Below are positions 46,809-57,763 of a stretch of DNA of 64,000 bases, piece after piece (the stretch's first letter is position 1; each line of letters opens with the position of its first letter). The DNA lies in contig CAIJFI010000006.1 in assembly GCA_903819975.1 (NCBI GenBank), positions 62,001-126,000 of the forward strand, in the 5' to 3' direction. This DNA comes from an uncultured Bacteroidota bacterium. GTDB lineage: Bacteria; Bacteroidota; Bacteroidia; Chitinophagales; Chitinophagaceae. Made by a program: the position numbers and the translations under genes. The notes under the pieces are model-generated. The model searched no databases, was not told the DNA's origin, and saw only the letters and a program-made list of their open reading frames with translations.

Positions 46809-47354
46809 TTAATGTTTCCCTTCTTCAATTAGGATTAATGCAAAAACTGCGTAGTTTAATATATCTACAAAATTTGCATCAATGCCTTCGCTAATTAAAG
46901 TTTTGCCGTCATTGGTTAAGATTTGTCTAATACGCAACAGTTTTACAAGAATCAAATCTGCAAAACTCTCTTGACTCATGTCTCTCCAGGCTTCCCCATA
47001 ATCGTGATTCTTATCCATCATAGTTGATTTTGCAAAATCAACATATTCGTGATACATATTTTGTACTTGATCAACAGGTAATTCTTCTACTTTAGGATCA
47101 TTCAATTTTAATTGGATAAGTCCAATGACCGAATAGTTAATAATGCCTTTAAATTCGTCCTTAATGTCATCACCCACTTTTTGAGTGCCTAAATCCTGTA
47201 TAGTTCTAATTCTTAATGCCTTAATAAATATTTGGTCTACCACCGAAATGATACGTAAAACTCTCCAGGCAGTTCCGTAATCCTTGGTTTTTTTAATAAA
47301 AATATCTCTACAAGACGCAATCGCCTGATCAAATTGTGAAGAAGTTTGGCTCAT
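46809..47354 (-). CDS. DUF1599 protein with two tandem repeats
   Basis: A 181-aa protein made of two copies of one helical unit, each opening with a conserved DYG-x-AWR (DYGTAWR at 25-31, DYGEAWR at 118-124), followed by a KxLRIR helix and an NY-containing helix (INYSVIGLIQ, LNYAVFALIL). This is the DUF1599 family, described as a nucleotide-modification-associated domain. The activity is unknown. It is divergent from folP and upstream of the BT_3928-type gene. Confidence 0.85.
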   Translation of the reverse strand: MSQTSSQFDQAIASCRDIFIKKTKDYGTAWRVLRIISVVDQIFIKALRIRTIQDLGTQKVGDDIKDEFKGIINYSVIGLIQLKLNDPKVEELPVDQVQNMYHEYVDFAKSTMMDKNHDYGEAWRDMSQESFADLILVKLLRIRQILTNDGKTLISEGIDANFVDILNYAVFALILIEEGKH

Positions 47355-47383
47355 GAAATAGGTACGAATTTCGTGGTTAGTTA

Positions 47384-47391
47384 ATAACTTT
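47384..47391 (+). promoter_or_regulatory. Candidate -7 promoter element for folP
   Basis: TAACTTTG matches TAnnTTTG and ends 42 bases before the folP ATG, in the divergent folP/DUF1599 gap. Confidence 0.4.
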
Positions 47392-47433
47392 GAACAGTTG
47401 CAAGATACTGCATAACGCCCTTAAAATAAAACT

Positions 47434-48258
47434 ATGTTCAAAATTCCTGCCAGAGATCGTATCTGGGAAATTAATACACCTCAAGTAATGGGGATTTTGA
47501 ATGCAACGGCCGATTCTTTTTATGAAGAAAGCAGGGTTAAAGCAACAGATAGGGCTGTTGAGAAAACCGGTCAATTTATTCAGGAAGGTGCTCAGATTAT
47601 TGATATTGGTGGTCAAAGTACAAGACCAGGAGCTGCATTTATTTCAGTTAAAGATGAGATTCAAAATGTAGTTCCAATTATTGAGGCAATCCGTACCACC
47701 TATCCTACTTTATTAATTTCAGTTGATACCTTTCAAAGTGAAGTAGCATCTGCTGCTATAAAGGCAGGGGCTCACATTATAAATGATATTAGTTGTGGCA
47801 ACTTTGACCAATTAATGTGTAAGGTTGTAGCAGACAACAATGCTGGTTTTATAGGGATGCATTTAACGGGTACTTTAAATACAATGCACGAAATCCCTGT
47901 CAGAGAAAATGTAATGAAAGATGTAATGTCTTTTTTTATAGACAAGAAGAAAACATTAGCAAATAAGGGTATACAAAACTGGGTTATTGATCCAGGATTT
48001 GGTTTTGGTAAATCAATTGAGGAGAACTTTTCATTAGTTAAAAACCTACATCATTTAAACAGTCTAGCACTGCCAATTTTACTAGGTGTTTCAAGGAAAT
48101 CTAGTATTTATAAAACATTGCAAATTACTGCTAAAGAAGCTTTAAATGGCACTACAGTTTTAAATACAGTAGGATTATTAAATGGGGCTAATGTGTTAAG
48201 AGTTCATGATGTAAAAGAAGCTAAAGAAATCATAGAACTTCTTCCCTTATTGTCATAA
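47434..48258 (+). CDS. folP: Dihydropteroate synthase
   Basis: Joins 6-hydroxymethyl-dihydropterin diphosphate to p-aminobenzoate. Blocks in order are MGILNATADSF, IDIGGQSTRPGA, INDISC, WVIDPGFGFGKS, GVSRKS and the C-terminal LRVHDV. At 274 aa the length is normal. The first loop reads NATADSF where most enzymes have N-V-T-P-D-S-F; this loop contacts substrate and sulfonamides, so the missing proline is unusual. It converges on the FKBP gene over a shared terminator. Confidence 0.95.
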   Translation: MFKIPARDRIWEINTPQVMGILNATADSFYEESRVKATDRAVEKTGQFIQEGAQIIDIGGQSTRPGAAFISVKDEIQNVVPIIEAIRTTYPTLLISVDTFQSEVASAAIKAGAHIINDISCGNFDQLMCKVVADNNAGFIGMHLTGTLNTMHEIPVRENVMKDVMSFFIDKKKTLANKGIQNWVIDPGFGFGKSIEENFSLVKNLHHLNSLALPILLGVSRKSSIYKTLQITAKEALNGTTVLNTVGLLNGANVLRVHDVKEAKEIIELLPLLS

Positions 48259-48261
48259 AAA

Positions 48262-48293
48262 AAACTCCCCGACAATTTAGTATCGAGGAGTTT
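48262..48293. terminator. Bidirectional terminator between folP and FKBP genes
   Basis: AAACTCCCCGA pairs with TCGAGGAGTTT (one mismatch) between the convergent stops. An A run precedes and a T-rich tail follows, so it can serve both strands. Confidence 0.75.
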
Positions 48294-48313
48294 AATGTAT
48301 TTAGAAAATTAAA

Positions 48314-49240
48314 TTATTTAATTTGTCCGTGACCGCCACCTGGTAATGGGTTTGGCATAGGCGCAACTGGTTTCTTAACATTTACATCAGTAATTTCTAC
48401 ATCAAATGCTAAGTTTTCGTATGCTTTAATTGGGCCATTTGCTTGAGGGCCATATGCTAACATTGCAGGAACATAAATTGAACCCTTAGCACCTTTATTA
48501 AAGTAAGTTAGACCAATTTCCCAACCTGGGATAACAGTACCTGTACCAAGATTTACATCATATGGTTTTGCAGTTGGATCGTTTGGTTTAATGTTTGTGT
48601 CAAAAGTTTCACCTTTTAAAGTGTAGCCTTTGTAGTTTACGCTTACTTGTTTAGAAGAATCAATTTTTGAATTTGCATCACCTGGCTCTTTAACAACTAC
48701 AAAAACACCTTCTGGAGTTTCAACAGCTTTAATTTTATTTTTAGCTAAGTAATCTTTAATAGTTTTTACTTCTCTAGCTTTTTCTGCAGCTTGTTCTTTT
48801 TTATAATCTTCAGCTACTTGTGCTTCTTGAGCAAATACACCTAAGATTTCTGCTTTACCTAAGATAACATCTCCTGTTTTAAATACATTATTAAGTTGTA
48901 ATGCATTTAATTTAACTAGTGTATCTACGCTTAAGTTAAATTCAATCTTATCTCCTTTTCTACACTTCATTAATATTTCAGTGAAAGTGTATTTTCCTAA
49001 ACGAGCAGTGTCTATAGGGAAATACATAGGAATTACTCCGTATGATGTACTAATAACTGAGTCTTTACCTTTTAAACGGTACTCTACATTTAATTTAATA
49101 AATTCACCTTGAACCAAGGCTTTTTCATTACCACTTCCGTGTGATATTTTATACATCATTCCTGATGGTGCTTTTTCAAATTGGTTACAGCTTGCAAACA
49201 ATACGATAGCAGCTACGAACTTTAAGGTTGATTTTATCAT
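48314..49240 (-). CDS. FKBP-type peptidyl-prolyl isomerase, lipoprotein
   Basis: This 308-aa protein has a lipoprotein leader (FASCNQ), a polar middle with a Lys/Glu/Ala coiled region, and a C-terminal FKBP domain from about residue 190 (VSVNYKGYTLKGETFDT, VIPGWEIGLTYFNKGAKGSIYVPAMLAYGP). It should speed proline isomerisation of secreted proteins on the periplasmic face. The N-terminal half also resembles an FKBP-like unit, suggesting a tandem layout. It lies downstream of the nrnA-like gene by 7 bases. Confidence 0.9.
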   Translation of the reverse strand: MIKSTLKFVAAIVLFASCNQFEKAPSGMMYKISHGSGNEKALVQGEFIKLNVEYRLKGKDSVISTSYGVIPMYFPIDTARLGKYTFTEILMKCRKGDKIEFNLSVDTLVKLNALQLNNVFKTGDVILGKAEILGVFAQEAQVAEDYKKEQAAEKAREVKTIKDYLAKNKIKAVETPEGVFVVVKEPGDANSKIDSSKQVSVNYKGYTLKGETFDTNIKPNDPTAKPYDVNLGTGTVIPGWEIGLTYFNKGAKGSIYVPAMLAYGPQANGPIKAYENLAFDVEITDVNVKKPVAPMPNPLPGGGHGQIK

Positions 49241-49247
49241 TTTGTGT

Positions 49248-50258
49248 TTATTGTGTTAATTGTGTTTTATATTCTGGTAATAATTTAATAAAATCATTTG
49301 CTGTTTCTTCAACAGATTTAGAAGATCGGCCTCCAGCAGCATTTGCATGTCCACCTCCTTCAAAATGATTCCTTGCAAAGATATTAACATCAAAGATACC
49401 TTTGCTTCTAAAACTCCATTTTCTTTCTTCTTCTCTGTCTATAACAATCGCAGCCAATCTGACACCCTGAATTGATAATAAATAATTAACTAAACCTTCG
49501 GTATCCCCGGTTTTTAAATCAAATTTATAGATGTCAGCCTTTGGAATTGCCATTATAGCGGTATTGTATTCAGGGAAAACCTGCATTCTATATAGGAAAG
49601 CATTACCCATAAATTTCAATCTAGCTTCACTGCCTTGGTCGTATATATTTTCATGAATCTTAGAATGTTGTAAGCCTAATTCCTTTAAATGAGCGACTAT
49701 TTTATGAACAGAAGCTGTTGTAGATGGGAATCTAAATGATCCTGTATCCGTCATTAAACCCGTATATAAACAAGTTGCAATATCAATATTGATTAAATTA
49801 CTATGGCCAGATTGAACAATGAAATCGTAAATCATTTCGCAGGTAGAGCTCATTTTTACATCACTAATGCCATATCCAAAGCTTGCAGTATCTGGTTGTT
49901 GATGATGATCAATTAATATTTTAATTGATTTAGAAGCAGCAATTACTGGTTCCAAGTGCTTAGTTCTATGAAGAATATTAAAATCTAAGCAGAAAACATA
50001 GTCAGCATCATTTACGATTTGAGTAGACTCAGCTCTATTTGACTCAAAATCAATGACTTCGTCTACGCCAGGCATCCAGTCTAAAAATTGAGCCCAATTG
50101 GTTGGAGCAATCACTTTAACATTATGCCCTAACTGTTTTAGAAAATGATATAATGCTAAACTAGATCCCATTGCATCTCCATCTGGCTTCTGATGACAAG
50201 TTATAACTCCTTTAAATGGTTTGCTTAGTATTGGGAAAAATTGATCAATTGACTGCAT
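49248..50258 (-). CDS. DHH family phosphoesterase (NrnA-like)
   Basis: A 336-aa DHH/DHHA1 protein. The first metal motif is HQKPDGDAMGSS, the DHH motif is LIDHHQQPDTA, and the C-terminal DHHA1 glycine box is HFEGGGHANAAGG. NrnA-type members degrade nanoRNA and pAp, which is the likely role. A -7 element (TAAATTTG, 50266-50273, minus strand) ends seven bases before the ATG, implying a very short or absent leader. The FKBP gene follows. Confidence 0.92.
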   Translation of the reverse strand: MQSIDQFFPILSKPFKGVITCHQKPDGDAMGSSLALYHFLKQLGHNVKVIAPTNWAQFLDWMPGVDEVIDFESNRAESTQIVNDADYVFCLDFNILHRTKHLEPVIAASKSIKILIDHHQQPDTASFGYGISDVKMSSTCEMIYDFIVQSGHSNLINIDIATCLYTGLMTDTGSFRFPSTTASVHKIVAHLKELGLQHSKIHENIYDQGSEARLKFMGNAFLYRMQVFPEYNTAIMAIPKADIYKFDLKTGDTEGLVNYLLSIQGVRLAAIVIDREEERKWSFRSKGIFDVNIFARNHFEGGGHANAAGGRSSKSVEETANDFIKLLPEYKTQLTQ

Positions 50259-50265
50259 AAGTCCA

Positions 50266-50273
50266 CAAATTTA
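50266..50273 (-). promoter_or_regulatory. -7 promoter element close to the nrnA-like gene
   Basis: TAAATTTG on the minus strand matches TAnnTTTG exactly, seven bases before the ATG at 50258. It would give a transcript with almost no leader. Confidence 0.45.
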
Positions 50274-50294
50274 ACACAAATCAGATGTTTTTCG

Positions 50295-50302
50295 TAAATT
50301 TG
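50295..50302 (+). promoter_or_regulatory. Candidate -7 promoter element for ndk
   Basis: TAAATTTG matches TAnnTTTG exactly and ends 34 bases before the ndk ATG, back to back with the minus-strand element of the nrnA-like gene. Confidence 0.45.
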
Positions 50303-50336
50303 CGGCCACAATTAGAAACATTATAACAAAATACAC

Positions 50337-50753
50337 ATGAGCAACAGAACATTTACGATGATTAAGCCAGATGCAACGTCAAAAGGCTACACAGGAGCAA
50401 TCTTAGACCAAATTATTAAGGCTGGATTTGCAGTGAAAGCGATGAAATGGATTCATTTATCTCCTGCTCAAGCTGGACAGTTCTATGAAGTTCATAAAGA
50501 GCGTCCATTTTATGGTGAATTAGTAGAATTTATGAGTAGTGGACCTATAGTTGCTGCTATATTAGAAAAAGAGAATGCGGTATCTGATTTTAGAACTTTG
50601 ATTGGTGCTACAAATCCAGCTCAAGCTGAAGAAGGTACCATCCGTAAAAAGTTTGCTGCTTCTATTGGCGAAAATGCAGTTCATGGAAGTGATAGTGACG
50701 AGAATGCTAAAATTGAAGGTGACTTCTTTTTTAGTGGATTGGAAAGATTTTAA
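50337..50753 (+). CDS. ndk: Nucleoside diphosphate kinase
   Basis: Transfers the terminal phosphate between NTPs and NDPs through a phospho-histidine. The start [14 protein letters not shown] is diagnostic and the active-site histidine is His116 in [12 protein letters not shown]. At 138 aa the length is normal. It stands alone between its own promoter and a strong terminator. Confidence 0.96.
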   Translation: MSNRTFTMIKPDATSKGYTGAILDQIIKAGFAVKAMKWIHLSPAQAGQFYEVHKERPFYGELVEFMSSGPIVAAILEKENAVSDFRTLIGATNPAQAEEGTIRKKFAASIGENAVHGSDSDENAKIEGDFFFSGLERF

Positions 50754-50759
50754 TGAAAT

Positions 50760-50802
50760 AAAAGAGCCCTTAAAAATAAATTTAAGGGCTCTTTTATTTT
50801 TT
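50760..50802 (+). terminator. Rho-independent terminator after ndk
   Basis: A perfect 15-bp stem, AAAAGAGCCCTTAAA with TTTAAGGGCTCTTTT, a 6-base loop, and a T-rich tail, starting 6 bases after the ndk stop. Confidence 0.9.
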
Positions 50803-50885
50803 GTCTAATGATTTTTTATAGCACCCCGTAAAGGAGTGCTATAATTTACTTTTCCCTAAAATAAATTTAAGGGCTCTTTTATTTT
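50773..50885 (+). repeat. 28-base direct repeat of a terminator half
   Basis: The same 28 bases occur at 50773-50800 and 50858-50885: the loop, 3' arm and T tail of the ndk terminator. The second copy lacks the pairing 5' arm. Between them is another hairpin at 50817-50843 (TATAGCAC/GTGCTATA stem, one internal mismatch). The layout looks like a partial duplication of the terminator. Confidence 0.85.
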
Positions 50886-50892
50886 CGGCTTA

Positions 50893-52221
50893 TTATTTTT
50901 TCGATTTTCTTTTTTTAGGCTTACCATACTTCTTCATCATGGCATCCTTATGATTCTTGCGCACATTTACCTTTTGATTCTTTAGTGATTTTTCATGAAA
51001 GGCAGGGCCTGATTCTTCTTTCTTAGGAACTTTAATTTGAATTATCTTCATTCTCACTTTTGGCTTTTCATCTTCAGTTAACACATCAGAAATTTCCAAA
51101 TTTTCAGGTAATGCAATAATAGGAATTTCTTGTTTCATTAAAGCTTCAATAGCCTCTCTTTCCTTCTTTTCTTTTTCAGTAATAAAAGTTATAGAGATAC
51201 CTTTTTTATCCGCTCTTCCTGTTCTACCTATACGATGTATATAATTTTCTGGAACATCAGGTGTATCAAAATTTATAACATGCGTTACTTCGGCAACATC
51301 AATACCACGAGCCATTACATCGGTTGAGATGATATATTTAAATACTCCAGCCTTAAATTGATTCACCGTGTTAAAACGATAATTTTGTTCTTTGTTAGAG
51401 TGAATGACTCCAACAATTTCAGGAAATCTTTCAATTAATTTATCATATAATTGATCGGCTAAACTTTTAGTTGCTGCAAATATCAAAACCTTAGTCATTG
51501 TTTCGTCAGTAGACAATAACAATTCCAATAAATTTACTTTTGTATTAAAATTGGGAACTTCATATCCTGTTTGAATAATATTTTCAAGTGGTGTTCCAGT
51601 AGGAGCTGCTTCTACCCTTTCTGGCGCAGTAAAATAATCATTCATTAATTTTTCTACATCGTCCGTAATAGTAGCTGAGAATAATAAGTTTTGACGTTTT
51701 TGCGGCAATAATTCTAAAATATTAGTAATCTGTTTTCTGAATCCCAAATTCAACATCTCGTCCATTTCATCTATCACCAATTTTTTAATGGTTTTAGTTT
51801 TAATAGATCCATTCATTATAAGGTCAAATATTCTTCCAGGAGTTGCAACTAAAACATCTACTCCAAGTTCAACTTCTTTTGCTTGGGTATTAATGTTAAC
51901 ACCACCAAAAACACCAATGCATGTAACATTCATGTATTTAGTTAATTTTTTAACTGCTTCAACAACCTGAACTACTAACTCTCTTGTAGGAACTAAAATA
52001 AGAATCTGAGGGTCTTTATTTTTATCAAACTTCCATTGTCTTAAACAAGGCAATAAATATGCAAATGTCTTACCTGTTCCAGTTTGGGCAATACCACATA
52101 CATCTCTACCAGACATTACAATTGGGAATACCCTGTGTTGAATGGTAGTTGGTTTGGTATATTTTAAGTCCTCAAGTGCGTTAATCAATGAGGAATTAAG
52201 ATTTAAGTCTGTAAAATTCAT
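50893..52221 (-). CDS. DEAD-box RNA helicase
   Basis: An ATP-dependent RNA helicase with all core motifs: the Q motif ending TTIQHRVFP, Walker A AQTGTGKT, PTRELVVQ, the DEAD-equivalent VIDEMDEMLNLGF (reads DEMD), SAT, and HRIGRTGR. A basic C-terminal tail follows, typical of RhlE/CsdA-like proteins in ribosome assembly or RNA decay. I start at the ATG at 52221; an in-frame GTG six bases upstream lies inside a TACCTTTG promoter element, so it is unlikely to be used. Confidence 0.93.
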   Translation of the reverse strand: MNFTDLNLNSSLINALEDLKYTKPTTIQHRVFPIVMSGRDVCGIAQTGTGKTFAYLLPCLRQWKFDKNKDPQILILVPTRELVVQVVEAVKKLTKYMNVTCIGVFGGVNINTQAKEVELGVDVLVATPGRIFDLIMNGSIKTKTIKKLVIDEMDEMLNLGFRKQITNILELLPQKRQNLLFSATITDDVEKLMNDYFTAPERVEAAPTGTPLENIIQTGYEVPNFNTKVNLLELLLSTDETMTKVLIFAATKSLADQLYDKLIERFPEIVGVIHSNKEQNYRFNTVNQFKAGVFKYIISTDVMARGIDVAEVTHVINFDTPDVPENYIHRIGRTGRADKKGISITFITEKEKKEREAIEALMKQEIPIIALPENLEISDVLTEDEKPKVRMKIIQIKVPKKEESGPAFHEKSLKNQKVNVRKNHKDAMMKKYGKPKKRKSKK

Positions 52222-52226
52222 GAACA

Positions 52227-52234
52227 CAAAGGTA
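52227..52234 (-). promoter_or_regulatory. -7 promoter element directly before the DEAD-box gene
   Basis: TACCTTTG on the minus strand matches TAnnTTTG exactly and is followed by five bases and then the ATG at 52221. A leaderless or one-base-leader mRNA is predicted. Confidence 0.5.
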
Positions 52235-52264
52235 AACTATTATTGTAATACTCATTAGGCATAA

Positions 52265-52295
52265 AAAAAGGTGGTCTTTTTAGAACCACCTTTTT
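52265..52295. terminator. Terminator downstream of katG
   Basis: AAAAAGGTGGT pairs with ACCACCTTTTT around a 9-base loop; T runs occur on both strands. It lies just beyond the katG stop on the minus strand. Confidence 0.82.
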
Positions 52296-52312
52296 CATAT
52301 AAACACGGTTAA

Positions 52313-54538
<2,226 letters not shown>

Positions 54539-54551
54539 CTATTTTAGTTGT

Positions 54552-54559
54552 CAAATTTA
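54552..54559 (-). promoter_or_regulatory. Candidate -7 promoter element for katG
   Basis: TAAATTTG on the minus strand matches TAnnTTTG exactly, 25 bases upstream of the katG ATG. Confidence 0.4.
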
Positions 54560-54646
54560 CAATCTTTTTATCTTCTTTTTTGAAATAGTATGAAACCTTT
54601 AAAAGTTGATACTTATACATGTAAATATGTAATATTATTAAACAAA

Positions 54647-54671
54647 AAAGGCGACTAATACAGTCGCCTTT
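54647..54671 (-). terminator. Rho-independent terminator after the M20 amidohydrolase gene
   Basis: A perfect 10-bp stem, AAAGGCGACT with AGTCGCCTTT, a 5-base loop, and a run of six T on the minus strand. Confidence 0.88.
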
Positions 54672-54690
54672 AAATATCATATTTGTTAAT

Positions 54691-56319
54691 TTATTTTTGT
54701 TCAGATGACAAAGTAGGATACTTTATACCTAATTGATCTAAATAGGTAGCGTATTTATCAGGTTGATAATAAAATGGTTTCATTTTTTCTCGGTAACGAT
54801 CCATTATTTCTTTATTCAAATAAATAGGTGCTGGATCGGATGCAGATAAAAACGGGGTATACTTTGTATTTTTTGTTTGTACATTGGTATAATATTCTTT
54901 TGCATCAGTTACTATTTTTGTATTTGTAAATAAATCTACAAGTGTTAATGCAGTTGCTTTTGCACCAGCTAAACTTCCTTTATGCGCTATGGGTGTTGCC
55001 ATTGCAATAGCATCACCCCAGTGATGTCCTTTTGTACCATCAATATTTGCAGGGTATCTTAATACAATAGTAGGAACAGCCCATGAAATATCAGCAATAT
55101 CGTCCGAACCTCCTCCCCATGAAAAAGGAACCGAACCTTCCAATGTGTCTATAATTTTATTCATTCCATGTATTGGGTTTCCTTTCATATCTTTTTCGGG
55201 AGATTCTAATAATTTTTGAACAGCAATGGCTAATTTTTCATCATCCTCTGACCATTTTGGCATACCTACTCTTTCTATATTTTTTTGCATTACCTGTGCT
55301 AATGGTTTATTGAAATGACCTGGCCAAGCAGTACCTAAAATTTTACTTGTTACTTTGGTGTCGGTCATCATAGCTGCTCCGTTGGCAATTTTAATACCTG
55401 CTTGATAATTTTTATAAATGTCTTCATAAGTTCTTTCTCTAAAATAATACCATACACTTGCTGCTGAAGGAACCACATTGGGTTGATCACCACCATCTTT
55501 AATTACATAATGGGAACGTTGTGTTGGTTTTAAATGTTCTCTTTTATAATTCCATCCTACATTCATTAATTCAACTGCATCTAAAGCACTTTTTCCTCTC
55601 CATGGGGCACCTGCTGCATGTGCTGCTTCTCCTGCAAATTCAAATTGAACACTTACTAAGCCATTGTCTCCACCATCACCATAATTCGTAGCAAAATCAT
55701 TACTAACATGTGTAAAAATACAAGCATCAATATTTTTAAAATAGCCATCACGTACATACCAAGCCTTACTACCCAATAATTCTTCTGCCACTCCTGGCCA
55801 TATCACCAAAGTGCCAGCTATATGTTGTTCCTCCATTATTTGCTTGGCAGCTAGGGCGGCATAAATAATTACCGCTTGTCCTGAATTATGTCCTTCACCA
55901 TGACCGGGTGCGCCCTCTACAATTGGAGATTTAAATGCAACGCCTGGTTTTTGAGAAGCTTTAGGAATACAATCAATATCACTTCCTAATGCAATCACAG
56001 GACTTCCATTTCCCCATTTTGCCATCCAAGAAGTGGGTATTCCTGAAATGTTTCTTTGAATAACAAAACCGTTTTTTTCTAATATGCCGGTTAAATATTT
56101 TGATGTTTCAATTTCTTGAAATCCAAGTTCACCAAAACTAAAAACCATATCAACCATTTCTTGAATATTTTTAGCTTTTGATTCTACTATTTTTAAAGCT
56201 TTGGCTTTCATTGCTTCTATTTTAGCAGCATCCGCTTTGTTTTGTGAGAATGAAGAACTTACTAAAAATGAAGAAAATAGTATGAATGTAATCTTTACTA
56301 TTATTGATTTTTTACGCAT
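54691..56319 (-). CDS. Exported M20 family amidohydrolase (AbgB-like)
   Basis: A 542-aa metallohydrolase with a signal peptide (cut near FSQ). Metal-binding blocks include LGSDIDCIP, GHGEGHNSGQA and the segment WPGVAEELLGSKAW, with a dimerisation domain between about residues 215 and 330. It resembles AbgB and indole-acetyl-amino-acid hydrolases, which split acyl-amino-acid amides such as p-aminobenzoyl-glutamate. The substrate is unknown. It is expressed alone between a terminator and the divergent dihydroorotase-like gene. Confidence 0.87.
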   Translation of the reverse strand: MRKKSIIVKITFILFSSFLVSSSFSQNKADAAKIEAMKAKALKIVESKAKNIQEMVDMVFSFGELGFQEIETSKYLTGILEKNGFVIQRNISGIPTSWMAKWGNGSPVIALGSDIDCIPKASQKPGVAFKSPIVEGAPGHGEGHNSGQAVIIYAALAAKQIMEEQHIAGTLVIWPGVAEELLGSKAWYVRDGYFKNIDACIFTHVSNDFATNYGDGGDNGLVSVQFEFAGEAAHAAGAPWRGKSALDAVELMNVGWNYKREHLKPTQRSHYVIKDGGDQPNVVPSAASVWYYFRERTYEDIYKNYQAGIKIANGAAMMTDTKVTSKILGTAWPGHFNKPLAQVMQKNIERVGMPKWSEDDEKLAIAVQKLLESPEKDMKGNPIHGMNKIIDTLEGSVPFSWGGGSDDIADISWAVPTIVLRYPANIDGTKGHHWGDAIAMATPIAHKGSLAGAKATALTLVDLFTNTKIVTDAKEYYTNVQTKNTKYTPFLSASDPAPIYLNKEIMDRYREKMKPFYYQPDKYATYLDQLGIKYPTLSSEQK

Positions 56320-56459
56320 AGAGTGGATTTTGTTTTTAAATTTAAGTAAAATGCGGGAGTTTTAAAGCCATTTTAGGCCTAAAATCTGAGTTTTTGGGGG
56401 TCAAATAGTGATTCAAATCGAAAAAAACGAGGTATATTGCATCAAATATTATTGACTTA

Positions 56460-57722
56460 ATGACAACCTTAATCAAGCAGGTCAAAATTGCAGATGCACA
56501 GTCGCCATTTAATGGCAAAATCAAAGATATTCTCTTAGACAATCACAAAATTATTTCTATCACTGATAGCTGTAACGAAAAAGCAGATCAGACTATTCAA
56601 GCTGATGGTTTAGTGGTAAGCCCAGGTTTTGTAGATCCATTTGTACATTTCTGCGATCCAGGTTTAGAACATAGAGAGAATTTACAGTCTGGAGCTGAAG
56701 CTGCACAACAAGGAGGATACACAACCGTTTTTACAGTACCTAATACGCAGCCAGTTGTGGATACTAAATCTCAGGTTACTTATATTAAACAACATAATCA
56801 AGACTTACCTATACATGTTTTGCCTATTGGCGCCATTTCAAAAAAAGTTGAAGGAAAAGATTTAGCCGAAATGATAGACATGCATTCTAATGGTGCAGTT
56901 GCTTTTAGCGATGGTCTGTACCCTGTTCAGTCAACCTTACTTTTCTTAAAAGCTTTGCAATATGTAAAAGCATTTGATGGAGTTGCTATACAAATGCCAA
57001 TAGATAAAAGTTTGGGAAGTTTAGGTTTAATGAATGAAGGTATATTGTCAACAAGACTTGGTTTGCCAGGCATACCTTCCATAGCAGAAGAATTAATTAT
57101 TTCAAGAGATATTGAATTATTAAGATACACACAATCAAAATTACATATTAGTGGAGTGAGCACTGCTAAAGGAATTGCAATGATAGCAGCCGCTAAAAAA
57201 GAAGGTTTGCAATTAACATGTAGCGTTACACCCTATCATCTGTTTTTTAGTGAAGAAGACCTAAGTGACTATAACACTTTGCTAAAAGTATTCCCTCCAC
57301 TTAGAACAAAACTTGATCAGTCCGCTTTATTAAAAGCAGTTGAAGATGGAACAGTAGACTGTATTAGTTCGCATCATATTCCACAAGATTGGGATGGCAA
57401 GACAATAGAATTTGAAAATGCAAAAGCAGGTATTGCAAGCATTGAAACTAGCTTTGCAGCAATTCATCATATATTGCCAAAATTAGCAGATGAAAAACTA
57501 GTAGCATTATTTGCAACCAATGCACGTAAAATATTTAATCTACCTAACGCATCTATTGCGGAAGGAGCTGAAGCCGAAATGACTTTCTTCACAGTAAAGC
57601 AAACTACATGTTTGGCAAGAAAAGATTCAAAAAGTAAATCTGCAAACTCGCCATTCTGGGATATCAAATTGAATGGCAAAATAATTGGCACCTACTCAAA
57701 AGGAGTTGCACATTTAAATTAG
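56460..57722 (+). CDS. Dihydroorotase homologue lacking catalytic residues (PyrC'-like)
   Basis: A 420-aa amidohydrolase-fold protein related to dihydroorotase. The zinc motif that normally reads D-x-H-x-H-x-R-x-PG here reads DPFVHFCDPG: Phe61 replaces the first metal histidine and Cys65 the substrate arginine. The catalytic Asp of the usual TDHAPH block is replaced by His305 (SSHHIPQ). With these losses dihydroorotase activity is improbable. Similar inactive PyrC' chains elsewhere serve as structural partners of aspartate carbamoyltransferase. That role is only a possibility here; pyrB is 13 kb away. Confidence 0.85.
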   Translation: MTTLIKQVKIADAQSPFNGKIKDILLDNHKIISITDSCNEKADQTIQADGLVVSPGFVDPFVHFCDPGLEHRENLQSGAEAAQQGGYTTVFTVPNTQPVVDTKSQVTYIKQHNQDLPIHVLPIGAISKKVEGKDLAEMIDMHSNGAVAFSDGLYPVQSTLLFLKALQYVKAFDGVAIQMPIDKSLGSLGLMNEGILSTRLGLPGIPSIAEELIISRDIELLRYTQSKLHISGVSTAKGIAMIAAAKKEGLQLTCSVTPYHLFFSEEDLSDYNTLLKVFPPLRTKLDQSALLKAVEDGTVDCISSHHIPQDWDGKTIEFENAKAGIASIETSFAAIHHILPKLADEKLVALFATNARKIFNLPNASIAEGAEAEMTFFTVKQTTCLARKDSKSKSANSPFWDIKLNGKIIGTYSKGVAHLN

Positions 57723-57763
57723 AAATTTATTTAAAATAATTAAAACACTTCACAAATTATAAC

